Assembly (NCBI RefSeq): GCF_047495875.1
Contig: NC_092497.1
Coordinates: 71,950,112 to 72,014,111, forward strand
Source of the DNA: Pithys albifrons albifrons
Taxonomy: Eukaryota > Chordata > Aves > Passeriformes > Thamnophilidae
Length of the DNA stretch: 64,000 bases
Reading direction: 5' to 3'
The first letter of the stretch is position 1, and each line of letters starts with the position of its first letter. Made by a program: the position numbers and the translations under genes. Under the pieces are notes generated by a model. That model saw only the letters and a list, made by a program, of their open reading frames with translations. It was not told where the DNA came from and searched no databases. This document shows positions 1 through 12,000 of the stretch, one piece after another.

Positions 1-1961
1 GTCAGAAAACTTTGCATCTGGACCCATTCATATCACTACAGATGCCAGATAAGTGAATTGACCATCATGACAGAGAAACTTTCAGTTTAAAAAGATTCCT
101 CCTCCCTCGCCTTGCTTACATGAAACACCTCTGTATTCCATATTTATTAACCCTATCTTGATGACACCAGAAATCTCCACTGCTAAAATATGTCCTGATG
201 TCACATTATTGTCTTTTGATCACTGCTGGCCTGGGACCAAACAAAAGGAAAGGACAGCAGACTATTCTACCTGTTCAAATACTCGGTGAACAACATTTGC
301 CCTTAGTGAATAGAAAACAGCCCTAGTATTTGTGCTTACCATAAGCAACAAAAGTCAAGACTTCCATTGCTAATGAGACAACAAAACATCACAATTAACA
401 AACACCACAACTTTTTAAACTTTTTAAAGTATTTCATATAAGCATAAAGTCATGCATTCTGTAGCCACCAGAAATATGGGAGAGGACTCTAGACCAATGT
501 AGTATACCAGCTGTTGCTCTGCAGTCTGGCAAGAGTATTTCATTTTTGCCAAGCAATTGGCACAAGTCTTCAGACTTCTTGCAGTATTCTAGCTCATCCA
601 AGTCCTACCATTGACAGGAACATGGAAAACAACCCATGATTCCTAACAATGATGCTCCTTTACCAGATGCTATGGAAGGGTGCTTTGGAAGATTCTGGAC
701 ACAGTGCACCAGTGCCCACTGGAAACACCACACCTTTAAGCCCTCAAGATTCAGGGTCAAAAATCTGTTTTCCTTTCTCGGATCTGGAAAATACTCTTCT
801 GCAGTAGAAGAAAGCAAGCAACTTATATTTTTTTAAGACTTGACATCTCTCAACTTCAAACTTCCACCAAACTCAGGCTGATTGCATGATCAACAAGTGA
901 TGAGTTATAAATATTCACTATGAGAAATAAAAAAAAGTCTGGACTGCTTTTATGAAGTCAGGACTGTTGCCAAGTTATGAATTTCTGTTGGAAAATGAGC
1001 AGGTGGTCCAGTTCCAGTATGGATCAGATCTTCTGTAGAGAGTGTTAAGTAGTAGTTTTGATATTCAGCTGTCGAAATCATAAGAAGTCCAAGTCAGTAC
1101 TGACCTCTTCTGTTTATCCTTAGAGAAATTTAACAGTCTGCATCCAGTTAAATCTACCGAAGACATACCAGATCAATAACACTGTCACATTTTATATGTC
1201 CACCTTCAACAACAATGCTGTAAAAGCCTTCTGCATTTTGAGCCTGTAGCAAAGAGAATTCTGAGAGCTGAGCTCAGCACCCACATCACTGACAGACTGC
1301 AGCTTACTCTCCATGCCGTTCACTTGATGAACACTTAGCACGCTGCCAAGAGGAGGCTCTTAAAACAGCACATTGTACTAAGTAGCATATCTTAAGTGTT
1401 ACTGCAATAATCTTCATCTCTGGCATCAGACAGTTTTGTCTCTGGAGACAGAGTGAAAAATGCTTGCTTATTTTTGTCAAACACTGTAAAAGAGAAGACA
1501 CTGTCAGGTCCCTTCCCCTCTTCCCCTGCAAATGTTAAGACCAAGAAGTAGTCTGTCCAATTTATTTGGGGGTTGAAGATCACCAGTCAAGAAACCCATA
1601 AGGCAGTTTAAATGCTCTCACATACACAAAAAAAACCCAATAAAAACAAAAGTAAAAAATGTAGACAGAACATAAGAAGCAGAAAGAAAGTTGCATGGAT
1701 ACCACAGATACAAGAAGGAGTAGGTCCAGCTTGGGTGTGACAAATCTATACAGTTTTAAAATCCCTTGCTAGTTGGGCAGTAAAGTTTCCTGGAGTATTA
1801 CCACATCCCTTCCATACTGGAAAGCCTGTGAGCAATCAAAGTTAATGCACTGCTCTTCAGAACTGTACAAATTCTAAAAATACAAGACAACTCCCTTTAG
1901 TGGTCTTCCTTATCCACTGAGTAAGCAGAGTATCATGGGCCATGTCAAGAAAAATAAGACA
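1..1961 (-). other. MLLT3: MLLT3 intron 2 (distal part), no exon seen
   Basis: Unique-looking, moderately AT-rich DNA. All open frames are short and none resembles the next MLLT3 exon (the one that completes the YEATS domain). By gene structure this lies inside the long intron that follows exon 2 on the - strand. I see no RNA gene or recognisable repeat. Confidence 0.6.
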
Positions 1962-2527
1962 TGTTAGGTTAAGCTGGCAAAATGCCAACTGCCCAATACA
2001 GTCAGAGCTGCCCCAAGGAAAAGGGAGGAAAAAAACTAGAAGTAAAACTTAAAATGGCAAGGTTTTTATATTTACACAGGAGAGAGAAAATTAAAAACAA
2101 ACTACAATATAACACATATATAAAAGTGTAAACTCCACACAATTTGCCCACCCAACAACACAGACCTCCACCACCTCAGCCCACAAAAACACCCCAAAAG
2201 ACTCCTCCCAAAGGACACTTGGCAAGAGAGGAGAAAAAACCAACAACAAAAAAAGTGTTTACTTCCCGAACCAAACAGCTGTGAAGTGGTGACAAGGCCC
2301 AACACTCCCAGCACAGGATCACATGTTCACTTAGCATTGTCCATGAAGGGGACTGAGCTCAGCACCTTCTACACCTGTTTTTATACCTGCTGTGACATCG
2401 GAATATGGTATGGGATACCATGGCCAGCAGAGTCAGTGTCAGCTGCCTCACCCAGCTCAGTCAGCTGATAATCTGGGGCCTGCTTCAAACACCAAAGCCT
2501 AATTTAGGCCTAGCTAAACCCATAAAA
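1962..2527 (-). mobile_element. Solo LTR, ERVL-like family, oldest of three copies
   Basis: Read on the - strand this matches, end to end but with more divergence, the LTRs at 25768-26358 and 28198-28779. Shared blocks include the GGTTTAGC...GGCCTAAATT start, the region around GGTATCCCATACCATATT, the AAGTAAACA...TTTGTTGTT stretch and the end TTGGCAGTTGGCATTTTGCC. No internal retroviral genes flank it, so it looks like a solo LTR. It lies in MLLT3 intron 2 in the same sense as the gene. I could not find a convincing target-site duplication. It is a non-coding remnant of an old endogenous retrovirus-like element. Confidence 0.75.
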
Positions 2528-3300
2528 ATGTATCATTGGAAAAACTGAAGAAAATGCTTTTTTAAATATGACATATTTTTTCTTTTTAAGTGAAAACAAA
2601 AGCATTCTATTACCATTTTTTCATAACAGATCTGTATAGTTCCGAGTTGGTAAATAACCATTTGTCAGCTACAATGGAACTTTTCTCTAAGCTTTGCAAT
2701 TTCCTTTGGATCCTAAAAATTAACACTCCTGCAATCTCCTGCACCTCCCAAACATGCTGCAATGTCTGCAGCTCCTACAAGTCAGTGAAATTCACTAAGT
2801 ACATACAGTTCTAAAGTGAGTTAAGGCTTCTTGTACAAAGGCACAGGTATCAGTGCCAAGACCACAACAGATCAGCAGCAACATCAAAGCAATACTTACA
2901 CATTCAAAGAATTTAAGGATTTTTTTTTAACACAGTATCTCCTCTTCTGTGTCTGCAAGTATCCACGGAAAGAGACAAATCCCTTTTGGTAGCAGGCTGC
3001 ACCCACATCTATCAAGGCACACACACTCTCTAAGTTGTTTGCTGTGTGCATGAATCTAATTGTACCCACCAGAGCTCTGAGAATAAAATCAGTTGTTTAG
3101 CAACTGGGACAGAAATCCTTGAGAAAGAGGAAGATGAAAACAAAGCATTTAAGTGAGGTGTTGACCAGCTCTCAATGAGCTTATTTTCAGCCTTAAGAAA
3201 GGCACAGTAATGATGCCTAAGAATTCAATGTAATTTTACAAGGTTTTAGACTCATATAGTCTCTGCTAAGTTGCCCTGATCTTAAGTCTGAATATTAAAG
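2528..3300. other. MLLT3 intron 2, nothing recognised
   Basis: AT-rich intronic sequence with short chance ORFs only. Confidence 0.5.
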
Positions 3301-3602
3301 TGCCTTTCTCACGAGCTGGCAGGCCTTGTCAAGGCCGAGCTGTTTTGAACAGGACACCTGCAAGATAACATAAGATAAACAACAGGAGAAGGCCCAACTG
3401 CCCCCCTCCATGACGAAGGGGGTAGATTGGCAGAACTTTTGGGTGGGCATTAAAGAAAAATGAAAATTCTGATTGGACGCCTGGCCAGAGGGTCAAACCC
3501 CCTGGGTTTGAACGTGGAAGCTTCTTCTAATAAAACCCTATATCTTTCTCCATTAACTTGTCTTCAGTGTGTCTCTTTTCATAGGGACACGCAATCCAAC
3601 GC
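3301..3602 (+). mobile_element. Candidate solo LTR of a different (gamma-like) type
   Basis: The layout resembles an LTR 3' half: a CCAAT-like ATTGGAC at about 3470, a polyadenylation signal AATAAA near 3528, then a T/C-rich U5-like stretch ending near ACACGCAATCCAAC. Composition is more GC-rich than the flanks. The 5' edge is approximate and no target-site duplication was found. The class is inferred from architecture only; it could instead be part of another dispersed repeat. Confidence 0.4.
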
Positions 3603-6600
3603 ATCAGTAAGATCAGTGATGTGGCAGTTCAGCTCGGTAGATGAGCTCACAAGCTGCAAATCCACTTTCTCCAGCTACATATCCTATTTTATAGATGTTT
3701 AAAAGGGATCATGTTTTTGGGGTTGGGGTTTTTGTGCTATAAACTTTACACAGGAAATAACGACATAGCAGCAGCAAGTTCAAAGAAGTGGTATAAACAA
3801 GACCTCATGTAAGGATCCATTACCTTGTAAAGCCTCTCAGGCACTCTTAGCACTCACAGTAAGAATGGATGCACTTCGGATTCTTGCCCAACAACTATGC
3901 TGCACGCACAAGTGCAGGATACACATACTAGCAAATGGAAAATAAAACTCCTCTGGGTGCGTCAACTGCAGAGAGACCAAGATAATCATTGCTGATTTAG
4001 AAGCTGAGAGTGGGGATGGTATGGAATGAAAAAGCTCACAAAGGCTGTTCATCTACCACACACTGTGTACAGTTGCTTTGCACAAAGACAACTGAGGGGA
4101 AAACTGCAACCAAAGGAGACCACACAAGCATACAGAGTAGAAGATACACAGCAAATGCACCTCCTGTTCTCCAGAGGACTTGATCATAGGTCAGAAGCAC
4201 CTACAAATCACAAATATACCAACTGTTAATTTAATTTTGTTGTGCAACACAACCCAAATAAAACCTCAGACATAACAGCTATAGCCAAGCTGTTATAGCA
4301 GAAGGCTGGAGAGTTCCTCTTCATATGCCAATTGACTTTAGCATACCACAAGTTTGAAAGCTGCTGGAGATACATTCCAAGTCTCCACCCTGTCACTGCT
4401 CCCCAGATGAATGACTTTTTATCAATTTAGAATATAAATGACAAGAGAAACAACTTAAGCTACTAAAAGCTCAAACTATCAACTGCACTGTCAAGTTGCA
4501 GCCAAGTTACCTGAAATTCTAAACTCTATAAAGACACAGTTTGAATGGCAACCGCATTATAATTCAAGCTATATATTATGTTGTGCAATTGCTCACACCT
4601 GACTGCATAGAAGTCACCAGGTATTTGTCCTTCATCTTGGACCAACTGTACGGTTTCCATTTCTGGCAAAGTTTTTGAAAAGGAAATGGGGTACACATTC
4701 AATTCCATACAGTTCACAGAATCCAAATCATCACCGGCTACTTTTAAACAATCCTATCCCAGCAAGGACACTGTTAGTTCACTGAGAAGCCCAAGAATGG
4801 AAACTTAAGCATCGCTTTATAAGAGGAAAACCAGTCAGGCCAAATTACAGATGTTAGCAAGACAACTCAAGTCAGGAGGTAACATTCAAATATAAACTGA
4901 GAAGAAATAGCTGCGTCTTCAAAACTGAAAAAACCCACAGTTTGTACAAGCTCACATACAAATCTTCAAGTGTTTTCTTTCATCTTTAACAGATGAATGT
5001 GAAAGCTAGGGTACTGACTAAGGGTATAGTCAGACAGCCTGAAGTCCTCTGAGAGCAAAGAGCTTTAAATCAAGAGATCTAGAATTAATGAATTTAAGAC
5101 AATCCCACAGTGTATTAAAATGTCTATTCATTTCCAGATACCAGAAGACAAAGACAGCTGACATTGTAATAAAGAAACCAGTTGTTTTTAGTGAAAAGAG
5201 TGCCACTGGTAGCAGGATGAATGGCATTAATTCCCAAGATAAGAATCTCTTTCCTTTTCAGAGTAAGACTTAACAGGAATACTGTGAGATTCGATAGGGC
5301 AGGTCAGTATTAGAGGTGCCAAACCTTGCTCATATATCAAGTGAGTCCAACAGCAAACAAAAGTTTCATTGGATGTCATCAGGCCTACCTAGGCTAAAAA
5401 AAGGGTGAGTACTGGAACAGAATTGTTAGCCTCTGCTGGGCTCAGTGTGCTGTACTGGGTCACTCATTCTTCTGGGCCTCAAATTCTCATTTTTTTCCTT
5501 TCATGCTCTGCTGTATTTACAGAATATAGACTAAACACTAACCACCTCAACAGTCATCACTTCAAGCAACACTAATGCCTTAATGCCCTGCAGTTGTAGA
5601 GTTCTGGAATCTTCATTCGCTATCGACTGGTTATGCTACTTTCCCAAGCAACCTGCAGTTCCGTATCTCCTTTGACATGTATGGAGACACGGCAACAGGT
5701 TGTCCCACCTGGTATTTGTGTCAATGTCAACTCACATCTCTTTAAATCCTACTTTTTGCCTATGACGTAATGATCTTACAGCACTTGCTGTTACCACAAG
5801 TCACTGAATGGTATCTCGGAGAACATTTCTTCCCTACATCACTCTCCTACCCTGGGCTCTGGAATAACCCCACAAACATATGCACATGTTCAGAGTACTC
5901 TGTACAGCCAAATGAGTAGCAAGACAAATGCAAATAAGTTACTGTCACAAGATGCTTATCAACATAGAGGACCCAAAAACTCCGTTATGGGAATCCAGTG
6001 CTTTCTAAGTCCTGTTTTTCAAATAAGAGTACCAACACATTTTCAAGACTGCTTCCCTAAGCAACCAAGAAAGTTTCAAACTACAGTTTCTGATCTGAAC
6101 GCTTAACTTTTCAGTCACAAATGGTACCTGGACAAATAATTTGGAGCAGGACTTCCAGAAAACAACAAGGGCATCAAGCTTATACTCACAAAAATCAACT
6201 ATTTCCAGTTTTATAGAAGTCAGATTGCTTTGACTACTTACTCATACCACTACCTAAGTTTGCATGAATTTTCCTTCTGACTTATTAGCAGCTAAGTTCA
6301 TTTTAATCTAAGTTTATTTTGAATGCTGTGATCCAGTACTAAAGGAGAAAACAAACGTGGAATTCCGCAGTGCAAGTACAGTACCAAGTACCCTTGAAGT
6401 AGACAAAGTCCTTTTTAACTTTGCTTCAGTAGAAAGCCTTCTAAACTCTGTCTCCTTTTTGTTCCTATGAGAAAATGGAGAAGCAATTAGCATTTACAGC
6501 TTAGTTCCTGCTTCCAAAATACCCCTTTAACATTTTGTTATTATTTTTATGGTGGATATAAATGGCACCAAATTGTCAAATCACAGCCATTATCTATGCT

Positions 6601-8699
6601 AACTATACAAATAGGGCTGATTTCTGTTAAGCCATAAAACAATTATGGCTGAATTCCTGTAGCCCTTTGATATTCCACCTTGTCTCTAGGCCTTCAAAGC
6701 CATTGTAGAGCAATGCTAAAAAAACCTAATTTCCAGAAGACACAGAAGGAAAATAAAGCATTTCAATTCCCACATGTTCAAGCATGAGCACACCAAGATC
6801 TTAGCACTGGAATGATTACATTTGAAAGTGACTTAGAACAAACACAGGGAAGATACAGCAATGGTTTAAATCAACACTGCCTCACAGAAGGCAGAGATAC
6901 AGACATCCTGAGAAGACGGGGCATAAGGCACATTAGACCTGATTCCCCAGCACTTTCTGCAAGTTTTCAGGAAGCACATTTTCCTGCTTGAACATTCAGC
7001 TCACCCCCCTTCTTCTGTGGATGGCAAAGAAAAAGTGGGGAAATAATCATAACTTGTAGAGGGAAATGCTGAAACTGCCAAAGCCTGCAGAGGAAGCAAA
7101 GACGTAACCTTTCCCTTTAAGATACTGATATTGTCAGTAACAAATTACAAATATATTGACAGGCAACTATGAGGATTTACACAGATGTATTTTATCTTCA
7201 TAGTATTATTTATATTATGAAAGGATACTCTGCACATTTAAGCAGGGGAAGATGGTTCTTGCTGTACCAACATGTTTTTTGATAATCATGAAATATCTTT
7301 GAGAAATTTAAAGGGTTATAGGGTTGTCCCCCTGCCTACTTCCACCAAAACTTTTTTCCCCTCCTCAGCAACCTGGAATTCAGCAGAGATTAAGTGGAAC
7401 AAATTGAAGACTGATTATTGTATCTTTTTAGATGTGAGAAACTTACATGTTGGCCCAATAAAACATTATTAGAGGAACATAATTCACATTGGTGTGGACA
7501 CAGAAAATGTCCAGGACATCTTTGAACTTCTTGTTATATTAAGTGTCTGCTGTTTTTTGGTGGGAGGCTAAAAAAGTTTAGCCAGTAATTCCTACTGTGC
7601 ACAGGCAGACAAGAATGTAAACACACAAGAGTAATATTAAATTAGAATTATGGACTCTCTACTCTTGAGATACAATTTGCATAAATGAGGCACATGTCCC
7701 AGGTCACATTTTTTCTCTTCACAGAATGAATTCACAGGCTTTAGAGGTGCTACATAAAATCAGCAACATCCTAAAAAAAAAAAATTGAAGAAGAAGAAGA
7801 AGAAAAATTACATCATATTCAAGTCCATATTCTTATCAACCTGGTGATCCCTAGCAAGGAAATGGTTGAGCCAATAAAGAGAGTATCAAAAAAGGAAGAG
7901 TAACCTTTAATGAATACACTTTCCTGATTTTTTTCTTTCCTCCACCCATTCTTTGGTGGCACTTTTGAAAAAAACATGGCTTTTGTGATCATTTAGTAAT
8001 TTTGAATAATTTTTATGAAGGCCAATCTTCCTAACTTTCAGAAGGAAAACAGCAAAAGCTTTTCAATCCCATATCTGTCCATTGCTGGAGGCATTTTTTA
8101 CTTAGTGTATTCTTAATTTGCAGTTAAATCATTGGGCCTCCACACTGGTGGTGTGAAAACTATTATAGAAGTGGTTTAGAGAGCAGTTCTATAATACTAA
8201 TGTACATTACAAGAAGCTGCATAAAATATATGACAGAAAACAATGCTCTAGGGACAACAGAAAAGAGAAGCCTTATTTCTAGAGCCTGATTGCATGCAAG
8301 TCTTAATCAACATTCATTTACTTTGGTTTTTTTCATTCAAAGATTCAGATGCCAGTTTTCTTTATTTGAGAATAAAATTGTTCAATAAACAAATCTTAGA
8401 GAAATTTTCTGAGTTTAGATTAAGTGATTGAAGTCTTAAGGTAAACAAACTGATCTAATCACTTCATGAAGTTCCAAATGATGCCGAAAGGGGTTTTTTT
8501 AATTTTTCAATTTTCATATTTTGTAGATTTTAGGAACACAGTAGATGTAATGCTGTAGATTTTAGTGAATTAATATTTAGCAACTTGTAGCATAAAGTCC
8601 TTCTATCTCTACCCCTGCTCCAGAACAGGCAGCTAAGATCTGCCAGCTATTTAGTCTGTTCCTCAAGGTACCAGATTAAAGCATATCAGAAGAGAACAT
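3603..8699. other. MLLT3 intron 2, repeat-poor
   Basis: About 5 kb of AT-rich intronic DNA. Visible items are a 9-bp perfect inverted repeat (4272-4280 with 4288-4296, 7-nt loop) and a short GAA run near 7787-7803. No coding exon, tRNA or clear transposon. Confidence 0.5.
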
Positions 8700-9012
8700 A
8701 AACATGGAGCGGCATGACCTGAAGCCCTGGAGAGTGTCCAAGAGACCTTTGTGTGCTGAAGAAGAGGAGGTGGATGAAGACAGAGGGTCCCAACAACCCC
8801 AGCCCCAATTCAACAGGGGTGGGAACTGGGAGGGGACAGAGGTGGAACTGGACATGTGGACAGTAGTGATTGGATAGGTTATATTATAAAAGCTATAGAA
8901 CTTAGAGCTTGCACACGCGTCAATGTATTCCTGGATGAGCGGGGTTGCTCATTAAAGTGCCTGCCCATTATCTTATCTCCTACAAAACTTGGCTTGGAGT
9001 CTTTTTTACAGA
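8700..9012 (+). mobile_element. Candidate solo LTR with TATA box and polyA signal
   Basis: A purine-rich U3-like part is followed by ATTGGATAGG, a TATA-like TATAAAAG near 8885, an ATTAAA polyadenylation signal near 8952 and a pyrimidine-rich end at TCTTTTTTACA. Spacing from TATA to polyA signal (about 65 bp) fits a short R region. It resembles the candidate at 3301-3602 in architecture. Boundaries are approximate and no target-site duplication was established. Confidence 0.4.
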
Positions 9013-12000
9013 CTTTTATGGCAACACAAACCCACTTATTGTTCAAGTTAAAAAAAAGTTGTAATGACTCAAACTTCAATACATATAAACACATTTACAG
9101 ATAATGTGCCAGTTCTATAGCTTAAACGAATATATATGTATAAAATGTATCATTAACCTCATTTATAAACCAAAGGTTAATTCATATTTAAATCAAGAAA
9201 ATGCTATTATCTAGACCTAAGGACAGACTGCAAAGGAAGAAATTGAAACCAAAATGTAAAACTTTCCATTGTCTAGGCACACATTGTCTATACCTAAACT
9301 ACTCAAACACAAATTAAAAGGAAAAAAAATTACAAAAAAATTTAAATATTCCACCAGAAACACAACAGCTACTTTTCACTACATGCTTAGAATGTCAATC
9401 TAGAAGTAGTTTAATAGTATTTCAACTAATGTAGAATTTCGGTTCAGGCATTAAGACAAAAACATAAGGGACCACCCCTGGAGACTAAGATTGTAGACTA
9501 CTACAACTAAACTTTTGTTTCAAAACCTGAAAGATCTGAAGCAGTTGTTTGACTTTTCCTCTATTATATCACAAATTCAAGGAAGTAATCCAATGTAGAT
9601 GTGCTTCATAGAAGCCAATTTGTTTCTATTTACTTTCTAGTAATATCCACTAGAAAGAGCATTGCTGGGGCAGGACAGCAGAGTCTGCAGCAGCAACCTG
9701 AGGCATTTGACTGACACCAACTACTTTACTTGATTTAGGTTCAAGGCCTGGTCTTGCTGTATTTGCACAAAATTGCCAAAGGCACTTGAAAAAATTTGGA
9801 TGGAGCTGCTTCACACTAATTTACAGACAAAAACCTTACAGCATTTTTTAAGTTAGCTGTAAATAATTTCTTTTATTAAAAAGAAATATCTGGAGAAGAA
9901 TTATAGAGAGAATAGCACTGAAGAAAAATAAAAGCCAATACTGTTAAAAGAAAGCACACTAGGTAATTACGGAGACCGGTTGGGGGCTGTTACTTCCCCG
10001 TACTTGCACAGAGAGGACAACAGTCTAAGAACACAAAATAAGAGAATACATTTATGTGTTATATTTGCCTTTCACTTAAGTAAAGAAGTCTCACACTAAG
10101 ATCAATCTCAAAAAAATATATTTACAGTCTGAGAAGTCTTCCTAAATATATCCTTCAAATAACAAGGAGATGCAATTGTATTGCTATATTACTACTGCAA
10201 TTAACCTAACTGTAAAGAACTACTGAATAGACTATAAATTATGGGTCAAATACTTCTTGTCGAGAAAACATCCCAGCAATATTCTGCAGAAACAAGGTAA
10301 AACCTGGCTCCAGTGAAAGTGGCAAAAAAGCCTCACCAAATTTAAGCTGGACTTTCTATTCTAGAATATTTGCTAGATACAAATGGAAACATTTACAAAA
10401 CTCAGATAAGCCACACACTTAGTTAAAAACACTTCAGAAAAATTAGTGACAGCCTGGCAAAGACATAATAATTTGAGCGCCAAAAAGCTTTTCAATCCTA
10501 ACAAAGCAGGAATTTTATTGCAGACAGGAACAAACCGCTGCAGTTCCAAGAGGCATAACCTTCATTGTAGCAGCATCAAAACAGAGTAGGAACCTTCATG
10601 AACCAATACAGCGGAATTCACATGAACAATATTTTCTGACTTCAGTACAGCAAACAGACAGTTCTACAGAGATTGTATTTTAAACAAGAGGCTAGATAAA
10701 ACTTTTTGAGATTTTTCCCCTTTTTAAAACATGTCTACACTTTCTAGGTCTTACTCTTATCATTATCTCTTTATTCTTTGCCATGGCTCATGCCAATGCC
10801 TTGCTCATTAGTTTTTAGATGTCTAAAGTTTACCTGTTGGAGTTTTTTTATATAAGTAACTTTGCCCAAAACTAGTACAACTGCACTTCTATCCTCTAGT
10901 CAGCTACTAAATCAATGGAACAATTTACCAAAATACTTCCTGCATTCAGTCTCTAAACACACCAAAACCCTTCCCCAACTTTCCTTCGCATTTCTCAAAA
11001 ACTGGGATCCCACACATTGGCGGCAGATGTCCATCTCTGCCTCCTTCCCGTCTGTCCATTGGGTTACTGCGAGGTCCCTCCCACGCTGCCTCTGCTGCAC
11101 TGGAGCCAAGCTCTGGAATGCAGTGCTTGCTGAGCCGGTAGTCAGCAAAACAAAACCACTGAGCCCGGGGAGACGCAGACTGGCAAGCGAGCGCACAACG
11201 ATGCACAGGGGCTGGATCCTAAGCAGCACATTCAGTTACTAAGCAGTCCTCTAATGAAAGGCAGAAATTGGATATTGGCTGCAAAGGGGTGAGCACTGGA
11301 TCTGGCTGAAAAGCACAAATCTGTGCTCATTAGTGTCCACTTAGATCCCCAATAGAAGTTTACCTTCTCACAGAGCTAAAATACAACATCAGCATAAAAA
11401 CACATGGCAAGGACATGCCCTTCCTTTAAAAGTGAAAGCCTGTCAGGTTTATATGTTTAGGGGTATACAATGAAATACTTTGTTAGAATAATTTAAAAGT
11501 CACTTTCATTACAATCTTTTCATACAAATAGACTGGAGACTGATTTCTATCTCACTACTACAACTGTACACATTTCAATAAACTTTTTCACAGTTTTGGG
11601 TTTTTTTGCAGTCATATTATGTCATTTAAAGAAACCAAGCAAGTCCATAAATACGGTGTGTCCCAAGGTTGGGTAAAAAAAGCAAAAAACCAAAACCAAA
11701 ACAAAACAAAAAAGCCCTCCACCAAATCAACCAAAGAAAAAAAAAACAAAGCCACAAAAAAAATAAAAATCACGTGGCAGTATGCTAGTTAACAATACCT
11801 GCTCTTGAGTATTACACCAGACCTGGGCATCTCCATGTTTAGAGAGCACACAAGATTTCAGGTTTAATCCACCTCTTTCCTGCTTTTCAGTAAACCATGA
11901 TGATAGGTGCTGTGATGACAAAACCTGTGTAAATTTTTACCAAATTCCACAATTCATTTGGAATTTTCATTATGTAAGATGAAATGTGAAAATACTTTTT

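Noticed and set aside
4272..4296. 9-bp perfect inverted repeat in MLLT3 intron 2
   Set aside because: Short stems like this are expected by chance in many kilobases of AT-rich DNA.
7780..7810. A-run and GAA microsatellite
   Set aside because: Short, ordinary simple repeat.
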